From Neisseriaceae bacterium (GTDB lineage Bacteria; Pseudomonadota; Gammaproteobacteria; Burkholderiales; Neisseriaceae), in contig CP046107.1 of assembly GCA_016864895.1 (NCBI GenBank), positions 744,001 to 808,000 of the forward strand: a stretch of 64,000 bases of DNA. Direction: 5' to 3'. This document shows, in pieces, positions 18,462-27,291 of the stretch. A program made the translations under genes and the position numbers. The notes beneath the pieces were generated by a model. It was not told where the DNA came from. It did no database searches and saw only the letters and a list, made by a program, of their open reading frames with translations. How positions within the stretch are numbered: the stretch's first letter is position 1; every line of letters starts with the position of its first letter.

Positions 18462-20747
18462 ATGAGCAATATTTCAACCCCTCTTACGAATTCCCATGAT
18501 ACGATCACATTAGCAGAATATGCCGAAAAAGCATACCTAGAATATGCCATGAGTGTGATTAAGGGTAGAGCGATTCCTAGTATTTCTGATGGACAAAAAC
18601 CAGTACAACGACGTATCTTATTTTCTATGTATGAAATGGGTTTAAGCAATCAAGCTAAACCTGTTAAATCTGCTCGTGTCGTCGGTGATGTGATTGGTAA
18701 ATATCACCCTCATGGAGACACTTCCGCCTATGACGCCATGGTCAGAATGGCACAAGGGTTTACTCTACGCTACCCATTAGTAGACGGAGTCGGTAATTAT
18801 GGCTCTCGGGATGGTGATGGTGCTGCAGCCATGCGTTATACAGAAGCAAGGCTAATGCCTATCTCAGAACTACTCTTGGCAGAAATTAATTTGGGTACAG
18901 TAGATTTTAAACCCAATTATGACGGGGTTAACCAAGAACCAATAGACTTACCCAGTAGACTTCCCATAATACTTTTAAATGGAGCTTCTGGAATTGCAGT
19001 GGGTCTTGCTACAGAAATACCTTCTCATAATTTAAAAGAAGTTGCTCAAGCAACTGTAGCACTTATCAAAAACCCAAATCTTTCTACCAAAGATTTAATG
19101 CAATACATTATGGGGCCAGATTTTGCTACAGGTGGACATATCATTAATTCATCAGAGGAATTACTCAACATCTATACAACTGGAAAAGGCAGTGTTCGAG
19201 TTCGTGCAAAATATAGTGTAGAAAAACTAGCTAGGGGTCAGTGGCGTATCATTGTAAATGAAATCCCTCAAACTACTTCCACACAAAAAATCCTAGCCCA
19301 AATTGAAAGTCAAACGAATCCTAAACCTAAAGGAGGAAAAAAACAACTTACTCAAGAACAAAATAATACCAAATCACTCATACTGTCTATCTTAGACAGA
19401 GTAAGAGATGAATCTGATGGTGAACAACCTATCCGTTTGGTATTCGAACCTAAATATAGTCGCCAAGATCCGAAAGAATTTATCAATACCTTAATGGCAC
19501 AAACAGACCTAGAATTAAACATTCCTATCAATCTCATCATGATTGGTTTAGATGGAAGACCTCAGCAAAAATCACTCAAGAATATACTGGAAGAATGGAT
19601 TATCTTTAGAAAGACTTGTGTAACAAGGCGCTTACAACATCGCTTAACCCAAGTTGAAAAAAGAATGCATATTCTAGAGGGGCGTATGACCGTATTTGTC
19701 CATATTGATGAGGTTATTACCATTATCCGAGAATCAAATGACCCCAAACAAGAATTAATATCTCATTTCAAGCTTACGCAAATACAAGCAGAAGACATTC
19801 TTGAAATTCGATTAAGGCAGTTAGCAAAACTTGAGTGGCTTAAACTTGAAAATGAACTCAATAAATTGAAAGAAGAGGCTCAAGAGCTAATGTATTTATT
19901 GAATAATGAAGATGCAAAAAAGAAATTGATTATTAAAGAAATTCAATCTGATAGTAAAAAATTTGGTGATGAAAGAAGAACTAAAATTGAAGAAACTGAA
20001 CGTTCTTTATTAAATCAAACAACGGCTGATGAACCGATTACTTTAATTCTATCAAAAGAGGGCTGGATGCGTTCCAGAGTTGGACATCACTTAGATTTAA
20101 GTACTACTACTTTCAAAGAAAAAGACGAGCTCCAGCAAATCTTAGAGGCAAGAACTATTTCCCCCATTACATTATTAGATACCACTGGTCAATCTTACAC
20201 AATTGATGCATCTCAAATTCCTAGTGGTCGGGGTGATGGAATTCCTATTGCCACACTAATTGATATCAATCCTAAAGCTAAAATTATCGGTATGTTAACG
20301 GGAGAACCTGAGCAAAAAGTGTTATTAACTAGTTCGGATGGATATGGATTTATTACCAACTTGAAACACATGATGACTAAAATGAGAACAGGAAAAAATA
20401 TTATTACTGTTACAAAAAATCACCAAGCCCTACCTCCTATTCTGCTGAATCATGATGATCTAAAAAATGCTATTTTGATTGCTGTAAGTAATGAAACCAG
20501 ATTAATCGCTTTCCATTTAAATGAAATAAAATTTTTAAATAAAGGTCGAGGACTACAAATTATGTCACTATCAACCCACTATCGATTACAACACGTAATG
20601 GTGACTACTCAGGAAAAATATCATTTACATATCCGCAATCAAAAAAACACTTCAATAGAAACTTATCATATATCCGATATACTAACTAATAGAGGGAAAA
20701 AGGGGAAAGCATATAAATCAACCAACCCTATTATTGGTATTTCCTAA
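18462..20747 (+). CDS. parC: DNA topoisomerase IV subunit A
   Basis: ParC is the DNA-cleaving subunit of topoisomerase IV, which decatenates sister chromosomes. The 761-residue length matches ParC rather than GyrA, and no GyrA-box is present. The catalytic Tyr126 is in [11 protein letters not shown]. The quinolone-determining stretch reads [11 protein letters not shown], with Thr87 and Asp91 where relatives usually carry Ser and Glu. The C-terminal beta-pinwheel is short, as in other ParC proteins. parE is not in the window. The gene follows the peptidase gene by 30 bases and may be read through from it. Confidence 0.97.
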   Translation: MSNISTPLTNSHDTITLAEYAEKAYLEYAMSVIKGRAIPSISDGQKPVQRRILFSMYEMGLSNQAKPVKSARVVGDVIGKYHPHGDTSAYDAMVRMAQGFTLRYPLVDGVGNYGSRDGDGAAAMRYTEARLMPISELLLAEINLGTVDFKPNYDGVNQEPIDLPSRLPIILLNGASGIAVGLATEIPSHNLKEVAQATVALIKNPNLSTKDLMQYIMGPDFATGGHIINSSEELLNIYTTGKGSVRVRAKYSVEKLARGQWRIIVNEIPQTTSTQKILAQIESQTNPKPKGGKKQLTQEQNNTKSLILSILDRVRDESDGEQPIRLVFEPKYSRQDPKEFINTLMAQTDLELNIPINLIMIGLDGRPQQKSLKNILEEWIIFRKTCVTRRLQHRLTQVEKRMHILEGRMTVFVHIDEVITIIRESNDPKQELISHFKLTQIQAEDILEIRLRQLAKLEWLKLENELNKLKEEAQELMYLLNNEDAKKKLIIKEIQSDSKKFGDERRTKIEETERSLLNQTTADEPITLILSKEGWMRSRVGHHLDLSTTTFKEKDELQQILEARTISPITLLDTTGQSYTIDASQIPSGRGDGIPIATLIDINPKAKIIGMLTGEPEQKVLLTSSDGYGFITNLKHMMTKMRTGKNIITVTKNHQALPPILLNHDDLKNAILIAVSNETRLIAFHLNEIKFLNKGRGLQIMSLSTHYRLQHVMVTTQEKYHLHIRNQKNTSIETYHISDILTNRGKKGKAYKSTNPIIGIS

Positions 20748-20869
20748 AATAGGTATAATTTTATTTGAATAAAGATTCCATATAAACTAATGAAAGAAAA
20801 CATATTTTTATTCCAAGTGATTTTTTTTGTGGTATATTACAGCGTGAATAATACGGATAAGTATTGCCT

Positions 20870-21424
20870 ATGAAAGTTAATTCTATTATTAAATATATTT
20901 TTTATATCATTCTATGTCTAACAACTACCCCAATATTTGCTGATAAAATTAATGATATTATCATAATCAACAACACTAATAGTAATAATACTACACACAA
21001 TTCAAACACTATGATACTCAATAAAGTAGATAACAAAAAACAAGCCGATGATTTACTTATGAATGCTATGGCCATGCTGGGTGTTAATTATAAATGGGGA
21101 GGAAATAATCCCCACAGTGGTATGGATTGTAGTGGGTTTATACAATATATATTTAAAACAAGTCAAGACGTCAATTTACCTAGAACTGCTAGAATGATGT
21201 CCCAGCAAGGAATGCTTATTGCCAGAAATAATTTACAGCCTGGCGACTTAATCTTTTTTGCTACTGGCAAAAGAAATAGAGCAGTTACTCATGTTGGTGT
21301 ATACATTGGTGATGATAAATTTATACATACCCCCCGTACAGGGAAAGCAGTAGAAATCAGATCCTTATCTAATAAATACTGGACCAAAGCATATCTCTGG
21401 GCAAGACGAATTGATAAACAATAG
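20870..21424 (+). CDS. NlpC/P60 family peptidoglycan hydrolase, secreted
   Basis: A 184-residue cysteine peptidase of the C40 family that cleaves peptide stems of murein. The start is the ATG at 20870; a TTG six bases earlier is in frame but unlikely. A signal peptide (hydrophobic core to TTTPIFA, predicted cleavage after residue 24) is followed by an Asn/Thr-rich linker. The catalytic Cys87 is in GMDCSGFIQYIF, with His141 (THVGVYIG) and His153 (FIHTPRT). The stop overlaps the leader of the next small gene, so it heads a cluster with the two glycosyltransferases. A paralogue lies at 54111-54650. Confidence 0.93.
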   Translation: MKVNSIIKYIFYIILCLTTTPIFADKINDIIIINNTNSNNTTHNSNTMILNKVDNKKQADDLLMNAMAMLGVNYKWGGNNPHSGMDCSGFIQYIFKTSQDVNLPRTARMMSQQGMLIARNNLQPGDLIFFATGKRNRAVTHVGVYIGDDKFIHTPRTGKAVEIRSLSNKYWTKAYLWARRIDKQ

Positions 21425-21437
21425 AGAAGATATAGTT

Positions 21438-21659
21438 ATGCCTACTGATTTTTCCCATAGATGGTTGGATAAAAATGGTAATGTTATTGCTTGTAAAGAA
21501 AAAAACAAAGTGATGCAAGAAAATATGCAAGAATTTGCTCACAATGTACAGGATATTTTTGAAGATGCTATTCTTATGGGATGTGAAGAAAATCAGGTTA
21601 AAGAATTTATGATTAAATTAATTGAATCCCTTCCTAATCCATATAATGAGTTATTATGA
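21438..21659 (+). CDS. Conserved hypothetical protein, 73 residues
   Basis: A small acidic soluble protein beginning MPTDFSHRWLDKNGNVIACK. The start is the ATG at 21438; an in-frame TTG at 21411 overlaps the previous gene and lacks a ribosome site. Two helical stretches follow, ending near LIESLPNPY. It has no signal peptide or membrane segment. The stop overlaps the next start (ATGA at 21656), so translational coupling with the glycosyltransferase is likely. Function is unknown. Confidence 0.8.
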   Translation: MPTDFSHRWLDKNGNVIACKEKNKVMQENMQEFAHNVQDIFEDAILMGCEENQVKEFMIKLIESLPNPYNELL

Positions 21660-22414
21660 GTTCTAAAATTTCTGCACTTATTATTGCAAAAAATGAACAT
21701 GATAATATTACCGAATGCCTTAAAAGTGTTTCTTTTTGTGATGAAGTTATTGTCATTGATGATTTTAGTGATGATGACACAGTAGAATTAGCCCAATCTT
21801 TAGGTGCTACTATTTATCAAAGAGCAATGAATGGTGATTATGGGGCACAACAAAATTTTGCAATTTCTAAAGCCAAAAATCCCTGGTTATTACTTATTGA
21901 TTGCGATGAAAGGATTACTGAACCACTAAAAAATGAGATTTTACAAGTTGTACAAAATCCTCCCTTAGTCGCTTATCAAATCAAACGTTTAAATCACTTT
22001 AATGCAAAAAGGGTCTACTTCGGCACTATGCGTCCTGATTATGTATGTCGGTTAATTCCAAGAGAGGGGACATCAATACAAGGCAAAGTACATCAAAAGA
22101 CACAACACCCTTATTCTGAGGATAAATTGAAAAATGGGATGTTACATTACACCTATCAGTCATGGGAAGAATATTATGCAAAATTTGACCGCTACACACA
22201 ACTTTCAGCCGAAAAATATCTCTTCGAGGGTAAAACCTCCCACTTTTTCTTAGATTTAACTTTAAAACCTCTTTGGTCTTTTATTAAAATGTATTTTATT
22301 CACCTTGGTTTCTTAGATGGTAAATTAGGTTTTGTTCTAGCTAAAAATCATTATTTTTATACTTATACCAAATATATGCGTTTTTATTACCTACAACACC
22401 CTATTGTAAAATAG
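21656..22414 (+). CDS. GT2 glycosyltransferase, WaaE/LgtF-like
   Basis: A 252-residue family 2 glycosyltransferase similar to the lipooligosaccharide core beta-glucosyltransferases of the WaaE/KdtX/LgtF group. The GT-A fold shows ALIIAKNEHDNI at the N terminus, then VIDDFSDDDT for nucleotide binding, and a DCDERIT metal-binding motif. The C-terminal half has WEEYYAKFDRYTQLSAEKY, typical of this group. It starts within the stop of the preceding gene and ends 2 bases before the next glycosyltransferase, so the three are one unit. Donor and acceptor are inferred only from family resemblance. Confidence 0.85.
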   Translation: MSSKISALIIAKNEHDNITECLKSVSFCDEVIVIDDFSDDDTVELAQSLGATIYQRAMNGDYGAQQNFAISKAKNPWLLLIDCDERITEPLKNEILQVVQNPPLVAYQIKRLNHFNAKRVYFGTMRPDYVCRLIPREGTSIQGKVHQKTQHPYSEDKLKNGMLHYTYQSWEEYYAKFDRYTQLSAEKYLFEGKTSHFFLDLTLKPLWSFIKMYFIHLGFLDGKLGFVLAKNHYFYTYTKYMRFYYLQHPIVK

Positions 22415-22416
22415 CC

Positions 22417-23232
22417 ATGAACCTCACTTCTGTTGCCTTAATTATTTCTACTTATAATTGGCCCTCAGCATTAGCATTGGTCTTAAAAAGTGCTATAGAG
22501 CAAACTGTACGTGCTAATGAAATTATTATTGCAGATGATGGTTCAACTTTTAAAACAAAATATCTAATTGATTCCTTCATAAAAAAAAGCCCCATACCCA
22601 TTAAACATGTGTGGCAACAAGATTTAGGTTTCCGTCTAGCACAATCTCGTAATAATGCATTAAGAGTTGCGAAGAGTAGTTATATTATTTTTATTGATGG
22701 CGATACTATTTTACATCCTAGATTTATCGAAGATCATTTATACCATCTAGAGCCTAACACTTTTGTAGTAGGTTCACGAGTGCTTCTCAGAGAAAGTAAC
22801 ACTCAAAAGTTCTTAGAGAAACAATTTTTCTATTTTAACTTTCTTACTACTAAAGCTTCTAACAAACAAAATGCTATTTACAGTCGTTTTTTATCTAATA
22901 AAACAGCTAAAAAAAGACGTGAACCAATACAAGAACTAATTTTTAAAATCCGAGGTTGTAATCTTGCTTGTTTTTATCAAGACATCCTAGAAGTTAATGG
23001 TTTCAATGAAGACTTTTATGGTTGGGGGCGTGAAGATTCAGAATTCGCCTTTCGATTACTAAGCAAAGGATTATGGATTAAACATATTAAATTTAATGCT
23101 ATACAGTACCATTTATATCATCCAGAAAACACAAACAAGAACCTGGAAAAAAATAATGCTCTTCTTGAAAATATTCAGAAGAGCGATTCCTACCAATGTT
23201 CTAATGGTTTAACTCAATTAATTAATAAATAA
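22417..23232 (+). CDS. GT2 glycosyltransferase with galactosyltransferase-type C terminus
   Basis: A 271-residue GT-A glycosyltransferase: ALIISTYNWP, then IIADDGST, and the metal motif IDGDT. A C-terminal GWGREDSEFAFRL motif is characteristic of the Glyco_transf_7C module found in beta-1,4-galactosyltransferases and LOS/capsule enzymes. It follows the WaaE-like gene by 2 bases. The last 11 bases overlap the end of sodC on the other strand, so the two genes are convergent and share sequence. It is probably part of surface glycan assembly; the sugar cannot be told. Confidence 0.83.
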   Translation: MNLTSVALIISTYNWPSALALVLKSAIEQTVRANEIIIADDGSTFKTKYLIDSFIKKSPIPIKHVWQQDLGFRLAQSRNNALRVAKSSYIIFIDGDTILHPRFIEDHLYHLEPNTFVVGSRVLLRESNTQKFLEKQFFYFNFLTTKASNKQNAIYSRFLSNKTAKKRREPIQELIFKIRGCNLACFYQDILEVNGFNEDFYGWGREDSEFAFRLLSKGLWIKHIKFNAIQYHLYHPENTNKNLEKNNALLENIQKSDSYQCSNGLTQLINK

Positions 23233-23806
23233 TACCACAAGCAATCTTTTCTCCCGCGTTACTCATGAGTTGAGTTTCAGAATTGTCTGGATGACTATGC
23301 AAAACAACTGAATGTCCTAAAATATTTCTAGTAGCATCATTACAACCAATACACCAACTATTCGTGGTTGTTTTAAAGGTATAATCAACATTACCGTCTT
23401 TATTCGCTAAAAATACACCAACATCCCCTCTATGATAACCACCGTTTTCCGAACGATGATATTCCCCCCGTGTAGGATTCCAACGACCTCCAGCAGAGCT
23501 AGCATCATCTGAAGAACAGTCTGGGTTTTCATGAATATGAATAGCATGTAATCCAGGTAAGACATTTTTAGCCTTTAATTGCAACAATACAGTGCCCTCT
23601 TTTAAGACGGAAATTTCGACCGTTCCGATCACTCGGCTACCATTTTTCGCTTCCAAAGGAATAATAACCTGCTCATCGGTTCCTAGTATTTTTATTCTTG
23701 TATCAGAAGCTGCTCTTATATCATTAGAGGATTGATTAAAACTACAAGCTACCAATACTATTAAAACAAGGGATAAACAAGTAAATATTTTGTTTTGGCT
23801 TCTCAT
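23222..23806 (-). CDS. sodC: Cu/Zn superoxide dismutase-like lipoprotein with altered active site
   Basis: A 194-residue SodC-family protein exported to the cell envelope. The start at 23806 gives a lipoprotein signal with lipobox LVAC and Cys21. Copper ligands His90 and His92 (HIH), His170 (VVLHSHPD) and zinc-site residues His117, His125 and Asp128 (YHRGDVG) are visible, as is the Cys97-Cys190 disulfide. Two key positions differ. The bridging histidine of GGHxNP is Arg108 (GGRWNP), and the substrate-guiding arginine before ACG is Lys187 (GEKIACG). Activity may be reduced or changed. It follows gdhA by 31 bases on the same strand and overlaps the convergent glycosyltransferase stop. Confidence 0.85.
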   Translation of the reverse strand: MRSQNKIFTCLSLVLIVLVACSFNQSSNDIRAASDTRIKILGTDEQVIIPLEAKNGSRVIGTVEISVLKEGTVLLQLKAKNVLPGLHAIHIHENPDCSSDDASSAGGRWNPTRGEYHRSENGGYHRGDVGVFLANKDGNVDYTFKTTTNSWCIGCNDATRNILGHSVVLHSHPDNSETQLMSNAGEKIACGIIY

Positions 23807-23837
23807 GTTGAAATATTCTATAACAATTTGATTGATT

Positions 23838-25187
23838 CTACACAACACCTTGTTCCAACATTGCTTCAGCAACTTTTTTAAACCCAACAATATTGGCACC
23901 ACGTACATAATTAATATAGCCATCTCCTTCGGTTCCATGCATAACACAAGAATCATGGATTTTAACCATTAAATCATGCAAGTGCATATCTACTTTTTCA
24001 GCATCCCACACTAAACGTAAAGCATTTTGACTCATTTCCAGACCCGAAGTTGCCACACCTCCTGCATTACTCGCTTTACCTGGAGCATACAATATTTTGT
24101 TACGCAAAAAGACCTCAACTGCTTCCAAGGTAGATGGCATATTAGCACCTTCTGCAATACACTTACATCCTTGTTTAATTAGTAATTCTGCATCATTTTT
24201 ATCTAGCTCATTTTGAGTTGCACAAGGTATTGCAATATCACAAGGAATAGACCAAGGTCGCTGATTAGCAAAATATTGTACGCCTTCCGATTCATGCTCT
24301 GTAGCATAGACCGATAAACGCTCACGACGATGATTCTTCAGATGAAGTAAACTTTCTAACTGTTCTTCTGTAATTCCTTCCGGAAAATAAACAAATCCAT
24401 TTGAATCTGAAACAGTTAATACAATAGCACCATTCTTTAATAACTTGTCAACAGCAAACTGAGCAACATTACCCGAACCGGACACAACGACCCGTTTACC
24501 TGACATACTCTCCCCGTTAGTTTTTAACATACAATCAACAAAATAAACAGTACCATATCCGGTAGCTTCTGGACGAATCAAACTTCCTCCATAACTCATA
24601 CCTTTCCCTGTTAACACAGAAGCAAATTCATTTCGTATTTTCTTATACTGCCCAAACAAAAAGCCAATCTCTCTACCGCCAACCCCAATATCTCCAGCAG
24701 GCACATCCGTAAAAGCACCAATATGACGATACAATTCAGACATAAATGACTGACAGAATCTCATCACTTCATTATCTGATTTCCCCTTAGGATCGAAGTC
24801 TGAGCCACCCTTACCTCCGCCCATAGGTAAAGTGGTAAGTGCATTTTTAAAAACTTGTTCAAATGCTAAAAATTTCAACACACCTAAATCAACGGTTGGA
24901 TGGAACCTAAGTCCACCTTTATAGGGGCCGATTGCTGAGTTCATTTGTACACGGAATCCACGGTTAACTCTTACTTCACCTGCATCATCAACCCAAGGAA
25001 CACGAAACATAACCACACGCTCAGGCTCAACAAGGCGCTCTAATAAACCCTTTTGCATGTAACAAGGATTTTCTTCTAAAAATGGGGAAATACTTGAAAA
25101 AACTTCTTGTACTGCTTGGTGAAATACTGTTTGAGTAGGATCTTGTTTTTTAATCTTTTCTATCAATGTTTCTAGTACCGGCAACAT
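23838..25187 (-). CDS. gdhA: NADP-specific glutamate dehydrogenase
   Basis: GDH interconverts 2-oxoglutarate plus ammonia and glutamate. The start is the ATG at 25187 with GGAGG six bases upstream, giving 449 residues, standard for the hexameric bacterial type. Visible motifs are GPYKGGLRFHP, the catalytic-lysine loop LPMGGGKGGSDFDPKG, DVPAGDIGVGGREIG, and the Rossmann SGSGNVAQ. SodC is encoded 31 bases downstream on the same strand, probably cotranscribed. It fits an amino-acid-centred metabolism with GGT and BrnQ. NADP preference is from overall similarity. Confidence 0.96.
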   Translation of the reverse strand: MLPVLETLIEKIKKQDPTQTVFHQAVQEVFSSISPFLEENPCYMQKGLLERLVEPERVVMFRVPWVDDAGEVRVNRGFRVQMNSAIGPYKGGLRFHPTVDLGVLKFLAFEQVFKNALTTLPMGGGKGGSDFDPKGKSDNEVMRFCQSFMSELYRHIGAFTDVPAGDIGVGGREIGFLFGQYKKIRNEFASVLTGKGMSYGGSLIRPEATGYGTVYFVDCMLKTNGESMSGKRVVVSGSGNVAQFAVDKLLKNGAIVLTVSDSNGFVYFPEGITEEQLESLLHLKNHRRERLSVYATEHESEGVQYFANQRPWSIPCDIAIPCATQNELDKNDAELLIKQGCKCIAEGANMPSTLEAVEVFLRNKILYAPGKASNAGGVATSGLEMSQNALRLVWDAEKVDMHLHDLMVKIHDSCVMHGTEGDGYINYVRGANIVGFKKVAEAMLEQGVV

Positions 25188-25475
25188 TATATCCTCCAAT
25201 CGAACAAATTACAAAATACTAACTATTTTAAAAATCTAATTAGGACTATCATTTATAGTTCTAGCAAATAAATCTACTAACAAACCCTTTTAATTATATT
25301 ATTAATAGGTGTTTTGTGGAAATTTATTTTTTAATCATCTGTCCACCACCCCATCGAAATATAAAAAATTTTATAAATAAAGCCTACCATTTGATCCAAT
25401 CAAAACAAATTTATGAATTGAGAAGTTATAGAACTTGAGCTAAAATGAGCAACCAAGATATTAACGAGGTGGAAT

Positions 25476-26141
25476 ATGGATTTTGAAAAAGCACGCTATA
25501 ATATGGTTGAACAACAAATAAGACCATGGGAGGTTTTGGATTTAACACTGTTAGAGGTGTTAAGCGATATTCCTAGGGAGAGATTTGTCCTTCCCGATCA
25601 GCTAGAGATTGCGTATGCAGAATTAGCGCTTCCTTTAAAAAATGGTTCTACTATGTTAGAACCAAAAATAGTGGCACGTCTAATTCAATCATTAGAACTT
25701 AATCCTCAAAAGCATGTTCTTGAAATAGGTACGGGATCTGGCTACGCTACTGCTATTCTTTCTAAGCTTGCTAAAGAAGTAGATACATTAGATAAAGATC
25801 AAGAGCAGCTAGATTTTGCCAAGAATGTCCTAGATGAACTAGGTTTAAATAATATTCAGTATTATGCCCAAAATGGTCTGAATCAAACAACTTACCAAGA
25901 AATTGGAAATCTATATGATGCTATTTATGTCGGTGGTGCAGTTTACTCAATACCCACTTTCTTACTGAATACTTTGAAACCAAATGGTAAATTAATTGCT
26001 ATTGTTGGTGAGACACCAATAATGCAAGCCACTATTTACCATAAAAATGGCACAGATATTACTAGAAAATCTCTTTTTGAAACTAATGTCCACTATTTAG
26101 AAGAAAATTCAAATACATTCAGTGGCAAATTTTTGTTTTAA
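25476..26141 (+). CDS. Protein-L-isoaspartate O-methyltransferase-like protein
   Basis: A 221-residue SAM-dependent methyltransferase of the PIMT family. It begins MDFEKARYNMVEQQIRPW and has IPRERFVLP, the family's substrate-side motif. Motif I of the SAM site reads VLEIGTGSGYATAIL. A GAGGTGGA ribosome site precedes the ATG. PIMT repairs isoaspartyl residues; the betaproteobacterial branch that begins this way is often annotated as PIMT but has not always been shown to repair proteins, so no symbol is given. It is single and convergent with alr (18-base gap). Confidence 0.88.
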   Translation: MDFEKARYNMVEQQIRPWEVLDLTLLEVLSDIPRERFVLPDQLEIAYAELALPLKNGSTMLEPKIVARLIQSLELNPQKHVLEIGTGSGYATAILSKLAKEVDTLDKDQEQLDFAKNVLDELGLNNIQYYAQNGLNQTTYQEIGNLYDAIYVGGAVYSIPTFLLNTLKPNGKLIAIVGETPIMQATIYHKNGTDITRKSLFETNVHYLEENSNTFSGKFLF

Positions 26142-26159
26142 CGTATCATTAAGTGAATA

Positions 26160-27224
26160 TTACTCAATATAGATTTTATGCGCTCTTTTGAGATGACATA
26201 ATAATTCGTGGGAAATTGTATTGGCCTTAGATGCAATATCACTAACGGAGATATGCTCTCCCCAAAGTTCTACTTCACTACCAATTCCTTGACTTTCTCG
26301 GTTAAGCTCTACAGATAGCATATCCATAGAAACTCTACCCACCACTCTACTTTGTACCCCATCAATCCAGACAAAATTATCTTGCGAAGAGACTCTTGGA
26401 TAACCATCTGCATAGCCACATGCAACCAACCCCACTCTCATATCATAGGGTGCAGTAAATATTCCACCATAACCAATACTTTCACCTTTTTTTAGCTCTC
26501 TGACCGAAAAAACTTCTGAATGTAAATGCATGACAGGTTTCAAATGGATATCTTTGGGTATATTAGGAATCGGATTAAGGCCATATAATGCTATACCTAT
26601 CCTAGCAATGTCTTGATAAGCATAAGGATGATATAAAACGCCTGAAGAATTACAAATGCTTTTTAAATTACCTGATGCATGCGTGGTAGTAATAAAACGA
26701 TCTAATTGCTGTCGAGTAAAATTAGATTGCAACTCATCTGCAGAAGAAAAATGTGTCATGTCAACAATACTATTAACTCGAGAGTGATTCTTAAATTTTG
26801 TTAAAACATTATCAAACTCCATCGGCATAAATCCTGCACGTCGCATACCTGTGTCCAACTTGATCCAAACATCAATTTGATTATGCCATATATGATTTAA
26901 AAACCATTCTACTTGTTGTAAATGATGAATAACTGGTGTTAATTGATAATGATCTACCGCCTTATATTCTGTTTGTGAAAAAACACCTTCTAGCAATATG
27001 ATAGGGTTTGTAATACCATGATTTCTTAATTCTAAAGCCTCCTCTAAAAAAGCAACTGCAAAACCATCCGCATATTCTTGCAGTGCTTGAGCACATCGAA
27101 TAGCACCATGGCCATAAGCATCTGCTTTAAGCACAGCCAAAGAAACGCCTTTATGTTTTTGTTTTAAATAAATAAAATTATTAACCAAATGGCTTAAATA
27201 GATGTATGCTTTTAATGGTCTCAT
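26160..27224 (-). CDS. alr: Alanine racemase
   Basis: A PLP enzyme making D-alanine for peptidoglycan. The start is the ATG at 27224; an in-frame TTG two codons upstream is unlikely. The 354-residue protein has the PLP lysine in AVLKADAYGHG (Lys33 from this start). The opposite-face catalytic tyrosine lies in SIGYGGIFTAP, and DTGMRRAGF and ARIGIALYG are further family motifs. It lies 67 bases downstream of gyrA on the same strand and is convergent with the PIMT-like gene. The symbol could equally be dadX; no dadA is nearby, favouring alr. Confidence 0.96.
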   Translation of the reverse strand: MRPLKAYIYLSHLVNNFIYLKQKHKGVSLAVLKADAYGHGAIRCAQALQEYADGFAVAFLEEALELRNHGITNPIILLEGVFSQTEYKAVDHYQLTPVIHHLQQVEWFLNHIWHNQIDVWIKLDTGMRRAGFMPMEFDNVLTKFKNHSRVNSIVDMTHFSSADELQSNFTRQQLDRFITTTHASGNLKSICNSSGVLYHPYAYQDIARIGIALYGLNPIPNIPKDIHLKPVMHLHSEVFSVRELKKGESIGYGGIFTAPYDMRVGLVACGYADGYPRVSSQDNFVWIDGVQSRVVGRVSMDMLSVELNRESQGIGSEVELWGEHISVSDIASKANTISHELLCHLKRAHKIYIE

Positions 27225-27291
27225 ACTCAATCAACAAAAATAAGTCAGAAATGTTCCCAACTTATTTTACGTAACTAATGAATAATCATTC

